From assembly GCA_963791455.1 (NCBI GenBank), contig CAWBSM010000004.1, positions 186,001-250,000 on the forward strand: 64,000 nt of DNA. The letters run 5' to 3'. Shown here one piece after another: positions 25,380 to 33,739 of this stretch (the first letter of the stretch is position 1; every line of letters starts with the position of its first letter). The stretch is from Bog-473 sp963791455 (GTDB taxonomy: Bacteria > Actinomycetota > Acidimicrobiia > Acidimicrobiales > RAAP-2). A program made the translations under genes and the position numbers. The notes below the pieces were generated by a model, which did no database searches, was not told where the DNA came from, and was given only the letters and a program-made list of their open reading frames with translations.

Positions 25380-26813
25380 ATGGAAAGTAACGGGTGTCAG
25401 GTGGTGTTGTCAGGATTTCGGCGATCCAACCGGAGGCATCTTCATGGTCCGAGGTGGAGGCGTGTGAGCGGTGCTGTCCTGCTAGGTGTTCCCGGAATCG
25501 TCGCATTGGCGTTTGGTCCAGAACAAACCGCTCGAGCAGCGACTCACGGTGTGACCGCCACAGTCCAGCCAGTCCCAACCCTGACAGGGTCGACCACCGG
25601 CTTCTACCAAGCAAACATTCAGGGCGGTCCCACCAACGGCGACTGCGCTCCGAGCACTCCCCCAACGGCGACTGCTGACGCCTCTTTGGACTCGGTGTTC
25701 GCAGACCAGTACGGCCCCGGCTGGCTCGGTGGCGACTCGACCTATTCGACTGCATTGCCCCACGGGGAGGAGGCCTTCGTGTTCTCCGACACTTTGGTTG
25801 GGACCGCGCTGGCCAACGGTCGGTCCTCGTTCACAGGCATGCCGCACAACAGCGAGATGACCGGCAGGCTGCCTGACCTCGGAGTTGACTTCAACGGGAC
25901 GGAGTCGTCGCCAAAGTCGCTTATTCCCGACGAGAACCCTCTCAGCGACTCTTGGTGGTGGGTGGCTTCGACTTACATGGAGAACGGGAACCAGCTCGTC
26001 TTCGTGAATGAGTACGCACCGGTCCAAGGGAGTCGCTTCTACAACTATACGGGACGATCCGGGATCGCGGTGATGTCGTTGACATCTGGCAAACCCATCC
26101 TGAGCTCGATGACGTTGATACCGACGGACGCCGACACGCAATGGGGCTTGGCCATGACAAAGAAGGGCGGCTACGACTACATCTACGGCCAGTCGAGGAA
26201 CATCACGTCGCACGTCTATTACGGCACGAAGATTGCGCGCGTGCCCGTTGGTGAATCCCTTGACACCGGTGCCTGGACCTACTGGAACGGGTCTGGATGG
26301 ATCGCGGGCGAGAGTAGTGGCGTCGATATGCCAAGATTCCCGCCGCTCAACGGAGTCATCCCCCTTCAGGGCGCCAGCGGTTACATGGGGGTCGGAGTCA
26401 CTGGCTCAGCGGGGCACCCGATGAATATCGGCCTGTTCTTCTCCTGCTCATTGACGGGACCATGGAGTAGCCCACGAGACGTCTACTCCATTCCACAGAC
26501 CACCGACTATCCCGACGAGTACGCGTATGCGGCGACCTTCCATCCTGAGCTGGGGGGCGACGGACTCGTCACTTCATACAACACAAATTCCTTGGACGGT
26601 CTCTCGGCACTGAAACAGAACGACCACAGGTATCAACCCCACTTCGTCCAGATCACACCCAGCACCAATGTGGGCCCTCCCGCAGAGACCCCGGAGGTCC
26701 CGGTGCCACTGCTGCTTCCGTTCTCGGCTCTGGCTGTCGCGGGAATCGGCTACGGAATCCAAAGAAGGCGCAGTCGGCGACGCGCCAACGTCGCGGCGTC
26801 GACGATCAACTGA
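25380..26813 (+). CDS. Secreted DUF4185/DUF5005-like propeller protein with C-terminal surface anchor
   Basis: A 477-residue protein from ATG 25380. The open frame extends upstream through the broken DUF1707 gene, so I cut it at the Met before the signal peptide. Residues about 22-55 form the signal (basic RRSNRR...RWRR, hydrophobic core, cleavage near ARAAT). The body has propeller-like parts: GWLGGDSTYSTALPHGEEAF, WWWVASTYMENGNQLVFVNE, YDYIYGQSRN. The end has PEVPVPLLLPFSALAVAG followed by RRRSRRR, a motif-helix-Arg arrangement like sorting signals. Probably exported and surface-held; the ligand is unknown. Confidence 0.62.
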   Translation: MESNGCQVVLSGFRRSNRRHLHGPRWRRVSGAVLLGVPGIVALAFGPEQTARAATHGVTATVQPVPTLTGSTTGFYQANIQGGPTNGDCAPSTPPTATADASLDSVFADQYGPGWLGGDSTYSTALPHGEEAFVFSDTLVGTALANGRSSFTGMPHNSEMTGRLPDLGVDFNGTESSPKSLIPDENPLSDSWWWVASTYMENGNQLVFVNEYAPVQGSRFYNYTGRSGIAVMSLTSGKPILSSMTLIPTDADTQWGLAMTKKGGYDYIYGQSRNITSHVYYGTKIARVPVGESLDTGAWTYWNGSGWIAGESSGVDMPRFPPLNGVIPLQGASGYMGVGVTGSAGHPMNIGLFFSCSLTGPWSSPRDVYSIPQTTDYPDEYAYAATFHPELGGDGLVTSYNTNSLDGLSALKQNDHRYQPHFVQITPSTNVGPPAETPEVPVPLLLPFSALAVAGIGYGIQRRRSRRRANVAASTIN

Positions 26814-27004
26814 TAGTCGAAGTGTCTCCATCTGCCTCATGCCCATACCTGACGCTTGCTGTCCGGATCATGGTGACTGGCTTGCCGCTGAGCACGATGG
26901 CCCTGGCCGATAGCGCCGGGCGTCTCCCACGACATGGACAGTCGGCGGCTGGAATCCCAAACGACCCTGCAGGCCACGTGGCCAGTGATGATGAAGGGTA
27001 GTAA

Positions 27005-27748
27005 ATGGACACTAAAGGGCGACTGGACGAGCTAGTTCCCGCCGTCCCACCGGAGCGCAGGTCGTTTGAACGGGAACTTTTGGACCGCTTCGGGCAATAT
27101 CGCTTCATGAGCAGCACCGGGTCGTCAAGGAGCACCAGCACCGATGCTGCCCTTATCAGCCGCTCAGTCGTCGACCCTGAGTGCTTCTCCTTGATCGTCG
27201 AGCGTCACGCCACGTCGGTCTTTCGCTACCTGGCGAGCCATGTTGACCGTCTTTCGTCCGAAGACTTGCTCGCCGACGTGTTCGAAACTGCCTTCCGGGC
27301 ACGGCAGCGTTACGACACCCGCTATGACGACGCACTTCCTTGGCTCCTCGGTATCGCGACCAACGTCATCCGGCACCACCACCGATCTGAGACACGGCAC
27401 GCCTCGATGGTGCGGCGGGTCACCCAGCTCCATGGACGCAGTCACACATCCTCTGAGGCGGTGGATGGGGTCGTCGCCAGCGCAGAACTGAACGATCAGA
27501 TACGCCAGACGCGGCGCGCCCTGGCGGCCCTCGATAACAAGCATCGCGAGGTCCTGGTGCTCTCGGCTGGACTTGGAGTCAGCTATGAGGACATCGCCCG
27601 CGCCCTCGGTATCAGGGTCGGCACCGTGCGGTCACGCCTGTCTCGGGCGAGACGAAAACTGAGGGAACTTCTAGCGACAGACGGGCAATACAACATATAT
27701 GTCGAGCCTGAACAGCAAAACCCAGTTGCAGGAGAGTGGCCAAAGTGA
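27005..27748 (+). CDS. ECF-type RNA polymerase sigma factor
   Basis: A 247-residue protein; GAAGGG lies 6 nt before the ATG. Region 2 runs from FSLIVERHATSVFRYLASHV to WLLGIATNVIRHHHRSETRH. Region 4 contains RALAALDNKHREVLVLSAGL and the HTH VSYEDIARALGIRVGTVRSR. The first 35 residues and the Gln/Asn-rich tail are not conserved. Its stop overlaps the next start, so the downstream membrane protein is translationally coupled and may serve as its regulator. Confidence 0.88.
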   Translation: MDTKGRLDELVPAVPPERRSFERELLDRFGQYRFMSSTGSSRSTSTDAALISRSVVDPECFSLIVERHATSVFRYLASHVDRLSSEDLLADVFETAFRARQRYDTRYDDALPWLLGIATNVIRHHHRSETRHASMVRRVTQLHGRSHTSSEAVDGVVASAELNDQIRQTRRALAALDNKHREVLVLSAGLGVSYEDIARALGIRVGTVRSRLSRARRKLRELLATDGQYNIYVEPEQQNPVAGEWPK

Positions 27749-29859
27749 GTGACGAACTGGAAGAAGTTCGCCGATCTGTCGATGGCATCGATCCTCCCGA
27801 CGCGCGCACGATCGCGAAGGTCAGGGGTCGACTCGGCTCCACCATCGCAGCGAGCGACCCGGCTCGCCCAGAGCCACGACGCACCCATGGTGTTCGCTGG
27901 ACGCTCGCTCTCTTCATTGTGCTCGCCGTGGGTGTCGCACTGCTTGTGCCAAGCCTGAGTCACCGGACCCCGGCTCACGTTGGTGATGCGCCCGTGCGGG
28001 ATCGCCTGGCCCAGCTCGTTGTCGATGACGTCAGCGTCACGGTGGCCTCGGGCAGCTACGACATGACCTTCACCGACACCACGACGCCGCCTACCAAGTG
28101 TCCCGGAACAGGGACCCCGACACCTTGTTCCGCGCCGTCCCCGTTGAATCTCTCGTCCATCTCCGGGCACGGCACGGTGGACACCAATCCTTACGCCATG
28201 GTGACGGTGAGCGACGTCGGGTCGCTCGGAATGATCTCGCTCTACGACAACGGGACAAATGTTTGGGAGATCGGTGGCGGCGACTATGGCCTGTCCGCAC
28301 CTGGCCAGGCGGGACCAGGTGCACCGCTCGCGGGCTACGCAGGGTCGGTTGAGGGAACGGTCGGTCAGGTGCCGGGGGCACTCGATATGCAGGGACTGGC
28401 CAGTGGCACTGGTTATCTCGACCTCGAAGCCCAAGAAATCCAAGGGGCACAGCCAGCCGGGACCGGCAGCGTCGACGGGGTGCCTGTGACCATTTACAAA
28501 TTGTCCCAGAGCGGACTTGAAGACCCCAACATCGGCGGTCTCACCTCGGAGCAGGCACAAACCATCCGCGCCGCCGACGCCATCATCGAAAGCAGCGGAT
28601 TTGCTGGAAAGACGACGTGGGTCTCGGTCGACAGCGAGGGTTACATCCGAGAACAAAAGACCGAGTACACGCTCCCCGACGGCTCGACCGTGACCGCCGA
28701 TACCGTCTTGTCAAACTTCGGTTGTGCCGGAACGGTGCTCATGCCCGGACAGCAAGGATCAAGCGCACCTCCCTCAGGATGCGTGAGCCCCGATCACGCC
28801 ACCGGGGAGGAAAACGTTTCGCCTACTCCCGCGAACTCCTCTGGCACGTCGAGCACGACCACAACGCCGACGACGGCGCCAAGTAGTCCGGCGACCACCA
28901 TGTTGGGCGCTTCGGCATTGGTTCCGCAACGCCCGACCGCCCTGGCGGTGGGTCCCAACGGCAACCTCTACATCGCGGACCAGACCCGAGATCAAATCCT
29001 CGAACGTCTGCCCGATGGCACCTTCACGGTGGTGGCAGGCACGGGGCAGGTGGGCTACTCAGGCAACGGCGGTCCAGCTGTCAAGGCAGAACTAGATCGA
29101 CCCGAAGGCATGGCCTTTGCAGGCGATGGGACCCTCTACTTCGGCGACGAGGGAAATGGACGAGTACGAGCCATCTCGCCGAGTGGCAACATCACGACGG
29201 TCATCGGCAGCGGAAACTCTTCAACTAGTGGCTTCGTCGCTGACGGCACCCGGGCCTTCGAAGCCGACATACAGCCCAACGACGTGGCCATCGACCCTCG
29301 TGGGTACCTCTACATCTCCACCGGCGAACAGGTGCTTCGCCTCAACGCAGACGGAACCCTGAGCGTCGTCGTGGGTACCAATGGCCCTTCTCAAGGCATC
29401 GACGGCGTAGGCGAACAGGCGAGTTCGACCTCCGCAGACGGCCCAGACGGTCTCGCCTTTGACGCAGCTGGCAACCTGTACTTCTTTGGCTTCAACACCA
29501 AGACCGTCTTTGTCGTCCAACCCTCGGGCATCCTTACTGAACCCTACGGCCAGGAGAGCATTTATCCGCGAGGAGACGCAGGGCTAGTCAGAGCACCCAA
29601 CGGAGGAGTCATTGGCATGGATGAGTTGGGCGTCGTCCGACTTTCGCCCACCACCGATCAAAAAATCATCTCCTTCTATCCCGGACTCTTCGATGGAATC
29701 AGGGGATTTTCACCTAACGGCATCACAATCGGTCCCGATGGCACGATCTTCGTCGACACCTACTACGGGAACGGCTACACCGATAGGACAGCCATCGTCT
29801 CGATCAGTCCAAGCGGTACGTCGTCTCAAGTCTTATGGGAAGCCCCGATGGGCCAATAG
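27745..29859 (+). CDS. NHL-repeat membrane protein coupled to an ECF sigma factor
   Basis: 704 residues from GTG 27745; AGGAGA lies 9 nt upstream and the GTG overlaps the sigma stop. The cytosolic N-terminus (about 50 residues) precedes one membrane helix (WTLALFIVLAVGVALLVPSL). A CU044_5270-like extracellular region follows, then a Ser/Thr-rich linker near residue 370. The last 320 residues hold NHL blades (GNLYIADQTRDQILERLPDG, GTLYFGDEGNGRVRAISPSG, YLYISTGEQVLRLNADGTLS). The layout suggests a receptor-like partner for the sigma factor. No anti-sigma zinc motif was found. Confidence 0.72.
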   Translation: MSDELEEVRRSVDGIDPPDARTIAKVRGRLGSTIAASDPARPEPRRTHGVRWTLALFIVLAVGVALLVPSLSHRTPAHVGDAPVRDRLAQLVVDDVSVTVASGSYDMTFTDTTTPPTKCPGTGTPTPCSAPSPLNLSSISGHGTVDTNPYAMVTVSDVGSLGMISLYDNGTNVWEIGGGDYGLSAPGQAGPGAPLAGYAGSVEGTVGQVPGALDMQGLASGTGYLDLEAQEIQGAQPAGTGSVDGVPVTIYKLSQSGLEDPNIGGLTSEQAQTIRAADAIIESSGFAGKTTWVSVDSEGYIREQKTEYTLPDGSTVTADTVLSNFGCAGTVLMPGQQGSSAPPSGCVSPDHATGEENVSPTPANSSGTSSTTTTPTTAPSSPATTMLGASALVPQRPTALAVGPNGNLYIADQTRDQILERLPDGTFTVVAGTGQVGYSGNGGPAVKAELDRPEGMAFAGDGTLYFGDEGNGRVRAISPSGNITTVIGSGNSSTSGFVADGTRAFEADIQPNDVAIDPRGYLYISTGEQVLRLNADGTLSVVVGTNGPSQGIDGVGEQASSTSADGPDGLAFDAAGNLYFFGFNTKTVFVVQPSGILTEPYGQESIYPRGDAGLVRAPNGGVIGMDELGVVRLSPTTDQKIISFYPGLFDGIRGFSPNGITIGPDGTIFVDTYYGNGYTDRTAIVSISPSGTSSQVLWEAPMGQ

Positions 29860-29894
29860 GAACAGAGACAGCTCTCTCGCCAAGGTAACCCCTC

Positions 29895-30030
29895 AGTTCG
29901 TACCCGTGCCATCAGCTCCACCGCTGATGAGATCGCGCCCAGATCGTGCCTACATCCGCTGCCGGCAAGACCCGTTACACTGGATGGCGCCCCGGACTCA
30001 CACACACGATGAGGGATGCTCCGGGGAGGG
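29895..30030 (+). repeat. 136-bp direct repeat, copy A (tRNA-Asn 3'-flank duplicate)
   Basis: It matches 39255-39390 in the same orientation with scattered substitutions and few indels. Identical blocks include GATGAGATCGCGCCCAGATC, ATCCGCTGCCG, CACACGATGA and GGATGCTCCGGGG. In copy B the last block is the 3' end of tRNA-Asn. Copy A keeps only those last tRNA bases. This looks like a left attachment or duplication boundary. Confidence 0.75.
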
Positions 30031-30129
30031 ACCATTGATTTCGTATTCGACACGTTCCGGACCGACCGCACACCTGTCCCGCCTCCGCGTGTGGCGCTTG
30101 TGCTCGGGGCACGATCTACCCTACGTGGC

Positions 30130-30528
30130 GTGTCTGATTCGACTGCCAAGGCAGAGTTGACCCGGAAGCTCGATGATCTGATGAGTCTTGAGACTGACCT
30201 AAATGTCCCTGATCGGTTGGCATACCTCCGAGAACTTGTCGCCGAGGAGGTCCAGTTCATCAACCCAGGCGTGATGGCGGTAGGTGTTCACGAGATGGCC
30301 CAGGTCTTTGGCTGGTTGAGTCGGTCTCTCCCAGCCGACACCGAGATCCGGCGAACGAGCACCATTGATTGCCATCATGACCATTTCCGATATGCGTGGG
30401 TTCGCCGCCAGGGCGGGAAAGTCGAAGCTGAAGGAGTGGACCTCGGACAGGTCGGATCCGATGGCAGGATCGTCAAGATCGTCACCTTTGACGGGCTGAT
30501 GCCTGCGCCACCAAGCCAAGACGAATAG
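30130..30528 (+). CDS. NTF2/SnoaL-like protein
   Basis: A 132-residue protein from GTG 30130. An upstream in-frame start would add 38 residues without homology. The sequence LDDLMSLETDLNVPDRLAYL, VQFINPGV, IDCHHDHFRYAWVRR and DGRIVKIVTFDG fits an NTF2-like fold. Function unknown. It lies just inside the repeat-bounded segment. Confidence 0.55.
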   Translation: MSDSTAKAELTRKLDDLMSLETDLNVPDRLAYLRELVAEEVQFINPGVMAVGVHEMAQVFGWLSRSLPADTEIRRTSTIDCHHDHFRYAWVRRQGGKVEAEGVDLGQVGSDGRIVKIVTFDGLMPAPPSQDE

Positions 30529-30986
30529 GCCATACCCGATCACGCATCGGAAGCCACTCGCAAGCTGGGTGACGTTGTCGACAGAGACATAATTTTCATG
30601 CTAATGATGAGTTTCTCGAGCTCTACCATCGCCCCCGGAACCCCCAGAGCGCCAGCCCCGGAGGAGTTCGGCTTCCGTGTTCGGCCTGGGACAAGCGTCT
30701 ACATCAACACTGAGTCGGTAACCACAAGTGGCTTCTGGAAGCTGTCTCAAGCGGGCGACGAGACCCTGGTTCGAAGGCGTGACGCGTGCCGTTAGGCACG
30801 GTGAGGGCGTCACGCTGATTGATCGGGGAGCCAGCTTCGTTGCGGGTTATGCGCTCGGCCACCTGCGCTCGACCAGAAGAATTCCTTGATATAAGACTTG
30901 TTCAGGGAGAAGAACTGTGGTCTCTCGACTCCATTGCGACGTTGGGTCGACAGAAGAGGACCTAGCTCATCTGCGGCGCTAAGCGT
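30529..30986 (+). other. Gap with a cruciform-like inverted repeat
   Basis: 458 bp. A short open frame (30598-30795) lacks any family sign and ends inside an inverted repeat at 30778-30814: CGTGACGC, inner hairpin GTGCC-GTTA-GGCAC, GGTGAGG, GCGTCACG. The outer stem is 8 bp and can extend by two pairs across a bulge. No other gene is recognised. Confidence 0.4.
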
Positions 30987-31169
30987 TCACTGTCGAGCCG
31001 AAGAGCGACGGTGATTCTCAACGACCATCTCCGCAGACCGCCGGTCACGCATCCGTAATCCAATCCCGATGGGCGTCTCTACTGCCTCGTCGTTGAGGCA
31101 CTGGGCACACACGACCTTCCAGCTTCGGTCGGGTTGCTGAACCAGGCTGGGTTTGTGGCGTCTGTGCAC
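30987..31169 (-). CDS. Small CxxC / PIGIG-motif protein, copy 2
   Basis: A 60-residue protein: MHRRHKPSLVQQPDRSWKVV, then CAQCLNDEAVETPIGIGLRM and ENHRRSSARQ. It is homologous to the 82-residue protein at 13.6 kb, with the CxxC pair, PIGIGL and ENH conserved. The start is GTG, with the shared leader GGAGTCG(C/G)CCGTGC directly upstream. It lacks the Pro-rich tail of copy 1. Function unknown. Confidence 0.65.
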   Translation of the reverse strand: MHRRHKPSLVQQPDRSWKVVCAQCLNDEAVETPIGIGLRMRDRRSAEMVVENHRRSSARQ

Positions 31170-31484
31170 GGCGCGACTCCATCCGACACGTCCCCCTCGC
31201 CGTGGATCTGACGGTATCCTTCGGCAGCGGGCACTATCAATGCACAGCCCGCTGTTGTTCAGAAGTTGTGAATCACCGATTCATGTGCCTTAGCACGTCA
31301 ACTGCCTGGTTCGCCAGCAGCCATACCCCTCAGGCGGGTCGTCACAATCACAGATGCCGTGCATAGGCATGAGAAATGGACGAAACGCTGCAAAGGTCGA
31401 CAAGAGGCGGCCCGTAGTTGGTTTGTCTTGTCTCAGGAAGTACATCAGACGGGCGGCCAGTGACGGTCGAGGCAGGCAGCATCA
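31170..31484 (+). other. Gap ending in an intrinsic terminator (possible small RNA)
   Basis: No protein gene is visible on the plus strand. Short stems occur (TGAATC-ACC-GATTCA, ATGCC...GGCAT), followed by the terminator at 31485-31513. The promoter of CxxC copy 2 occupies part of it on the minus strand. Confidence 0.3.
31213..31240 (-). promoter_or_regulatory. Candidate promoter of CxxC copy 2
   Basis: On the minus strand, TTGATA, 16 nt, GATACC, 43 nt before the GTG at 31169. The distance to the start is close to that of copy 1, although the hexamers differ. Confidence 0.4.
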
Positions 31485-31513
31485 GAGCCACCACCGACTG
31501 GGTGCTCTTTTTT
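31485..31513 (+). terminator. Intrinsic terminator with T6 run
   Basis: GAGC, bulged C, ACC pairs with GGT, GCTC across an 8-nt loop, then TTTTTT. A T6 run is rare in this GC-rich sequence. No plus-strand coding gene ends just upstream. Confidence 0.5.
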
Positions 31514-31520
31514 CTACGGC

Positions 31521-31855
31521 TTAGCTGGTGACCACGCCCACGATGTTGCCGCCACCTTCCCTACAGAACGCGTGATCAGCGTGGTGGCCGTGGATGTCAA
31601 GGCGTGACACCGCTCTGTCGCAACCCCCACACCCCGAACCGTTGCCGACCCGCCAGCGTAGATCGGTCAATCGTAGGTGCCGGGCAAAAAGTTGGGCCCG
31701 ATCAGACCGTAGGGCGAAGCCGAATCGGAACGTCGTCACGTCCACGCGGGCTCCCCACGACAGTGCGTGGCCTGGAGTTGGTGGGAGTAGACCATTCTGA
31801 ACCAACGACCCGCCTGGGGGCTGAAGGCGACGATGAGGTCACCAGGTTCGGACAT
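31521..31855 (-). pseudogene. Small VYSHQL/ATHC gene, copy 2, probably frameshifted
   Basis: ATG 31855 opens MSEPGDLIVAFSPQAGRWFR and MVYSHQLQATHCRGEPAWT, then stops at 31736 after 39 residues. A second frame continues to 31521 with LTDLRWRVGNGSGCGGCDRA and HGHHADHAFCREGG, which looks like the missing C-terminal part (Cys/His-rich). If so, one frameshift near 31740 truncates it. The 39-residue form could still be made. Confidence 0.5.
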
Positions 31856-31940
31856 CGGGCATCGGTCCATGGGCAGACGGTAGAGGGGGCTGTGACCGCA
31901 AGGGGGATCGTCTCCGAAGATGCGTGGGTATATCCAGCCC

Positions 31941-32204
31941 ATGCCCACGCCCATGCACTGGGCTGACGCCGAACTGCTCCACCAGGCGGCCAGGGAATTT
32001 GAGGCGGCGAGGGAACTCGACCGACACCGCCGTGATCTCGCCGCGCTGGGCAGGTACCGCGACGGGCTGATCGCGCGTGCCGCTGCGAGTGGGGCCGAAG
32101 ACGCCGAGATCGCCCGCGCCGCTGGTATCACCTGCCAAGCCGTCAGAAAGATCATCGAGCGAAGCCAAACCAGGGAGGCACGCGATGAGAACGTTCTACG
32201 TTGA
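31941..32204 (+). CDS. Small helix-turn-helix protein
   Basis: 87 residues from ATG 31941; a TATATC box ends 6 nt upstream, as for leaderless genes. It is mostly helical (LLHQAAREFEAARELDRHRR), and GAEDAEIARAAGITCQAVRK is a helix-turn-helix. It overlaps the next gene by 20 nt. Likely a DNA-binding regulator of this pair. Two other Met codons nearby are alternatives. Confidence 0.55.
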   Translation: MPTPMHWADAELLHQAAREFEAARELDRHRRDLAALGRYRDGLIARAAASGAEDAEIARAAGITCQAVRKIIERSQTREARDENVLR

Positions 32205-32568
32205 GGCTGACGCCAACAAACTGCTCGACCAGGTCGGCCTGTCCGACGATTGGATGGGGGCCATGATCGACGCGTTCGTGATCGACTACGTCTTCGACCG
32301 CCCGTCGGTGATTGCCGAGACCTTGGAGGAACTCGCGCAGCCGACGTGCAAGGTTTGCGGCGACTCGTATTCAGCACACCAGCACTACCGCTCGGGGACC
32401 GACTGTGCTCAGTGCCTCTGTCCACAGTACCGAGCGAGAACGACGCGCACCCAGCGTCTGCAATACGAAACTCTCCCACGGCCGCACCCAGTGGGCGCGG
32501 TATTGGCGGCTTCTCTGGTTGTTGGTCTGTGGATGTTGATCGCTTGGTTGATCTGGACGTTTGCATAA
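32185..32568 (+). CDS. Cys-rich protein with C-terminal membrane helix
   Basis: 127 residues, GGGAGG 6 nt before the ATG. The N-terminal 50 residues are acidic and helical (DWMGAMIDAFVIDYVFD). CKVCGDSYSAHQHYRSGTDC followed by AQCLC could bind zinc. The C-terminus is one membrane helix (VGAVLAASLVVGLWMLIAWL). Translationally coupled to the HTH gene. No family recognised. Confidence 0.55.
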   Translation: MRTFYVEADANKLLDQVGLSDDWMGAMIDAFVIDYVFDRPSVIAETLEELAQPTCKVCGDSYSAHQHYRSGTDCAQCLCPQYRARTTRTQRLQYETLPRPHPVGAVLAASLVVGLWMLIAWLIWTFA

Positions 32569-32632
32569 CGCATCGTTTTCATCGAGCTCCGGTGGCAACG
32601 CGATGTTCGACGCGCGCGCGTCGCCAATACCG

Positions 32633-33158
32633 TCAGGAGGCCAACAAGGAGTCCGTGATTGCCCGTTCAGCGTCAGACCTGGTTGGCACTGCGACCATGC
32701 CATCGGTGGGTCCTCTGCTCTGGAGGCCAAAGAGGTAGAGGTGCGGCACGACACCCAGCAAGGATTCGAGCACTTCGGCTCGGTCGTCCACGAAATGAGT
32801 GATTCCGAGTTCTACGCACACGCCCGCCTTGTCGGCGCGCTTCCGAACGAACCGAAGGTGATCAGCAGTGATTCCCGTCGAATCAAAGAATCCGTGGTGG
32901 CTGAGCCAGTGCTCTGTGTTGGCCCTGGATTCGCGGCCCAGCTTTGAACACGATCCAGGCTCGGCCATCAAACCTGTCGGTGAGTCTGGCCAGCGCCTCG
33001 AAGGACCCCGCCATCTCCGGTGTGGCGAGCATCTCCCCCTCACTCCCGGTCAGAAATGCAGTGTCATCCCCGGAAGGGTGCGAGGAGCCATCGTTTATGA
33101 CGCGCCCAAAGTCAACGCCGAGAGTGGGACTGCGTTCCTGCACGACCCAGTTTCGCAT
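32633..33158 (-). pseudogene. Frameshifted HAD-like phosphatase gene
   Basis: From ATG 33158 the first frame reads LGVDFGRVINDGSSHPSGDD and EMLATPEMAGSFEALARLTD, a HAD-type first motif (DFGRV). The continuation in the next frame is ANTEHWLSHHGFFDSTGITA, FVRKRADKAGVC and ITHFVDDRAEVLESL, the last HAD motif. One indel near 32930 breaks the gene. Confidence 0.65.
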
Positions 33159-33232
33159 CTAGCTCGGGACTGACCGGGACAGCCCGACCCGGCATCGGCG
33201 GGGCACTTCGTCTGCGTGGGTACGATCCCGGC

Positions 33233-33739
33233 ATGGCCGAGAGCACCGACGCGGGGAGTACGCCCGACCACCTTGTTCTTTGGCGTGCTTTCGAGCCGCA
33301 ACTAACCCATTGTCATTCCATCTTGGAAATCAACTTCGACATCCACGAAGAACGAGCAACCACGGACTCAAACACAGATTCGATCAAGTTCTCCCCAACC
33401 GAAGCGTGGCCATGGCAACGCATTGTGATGGTGATTCTCGGTGGTCGCCTCGGCAACCCAACCACGTCGGGACCAGTAGAACTCCACTTCACGGGTGTCA
33501 TTTATTTTCAGTTCATCCAGGCCGAGTTCAACACCAACCATGTGGTGGAAACCTCGGTCCCTCCAAATACGGCGGTGTGGTACGACCACAGCGGCCTAGA
33601 CGAATCCGCGGGATTCAACTCTTCGGCGCTCGAATCCGCGGGCCCCATCGTGGACGATCGTGCTCGGTTTGGTGGATTCTGCCTCTGGGAGTGCGACGGC
33701 TCACCGTTGGTTGATCGACTCGTAACGGAATGGAGGTAA
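33233..33739 (+). CDS. Hypothetical protein, leaderless start
   Basis: A 168-residue protein with no recognised domain. TACGAT (33221-33226) ends 6 nt before the ATG, supporting a leaderless gene. It is beta-rich, without signal or membrane helix (VELHFTGVIYFQFIQAEFNT, ARFGGFCLWECDGS). Possibly an intracellular beta-sandwich. No neighbour gives a clue. Confidence 0.5.
   Translation: MAESTDAGSTPDHLVLWRAFEPQLTHCHSILEINFDIHEERATTDSNTDSIKFSPTEAWPWQRIVMVILGGRLGNPTTSGPVELHFTGVIYFQFIQAEFNTNHVVETSVPPNTAVWYDHSGLDESAGFNSSALESAGPIVDDRARFGGFCLWECDGSPLVDRLVTEWR

Noticed and set aside
30598..30795. 65-residue open frame
   Set aside because: No start signal, no family pattern, and it ends inside an inverted repeat.
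31736..32566. 276-residue minus-strand open frame
   Set aside because: Most of it lies opposite two coupled plus-strand genes; only its last 39 codons belong to a real small gene.
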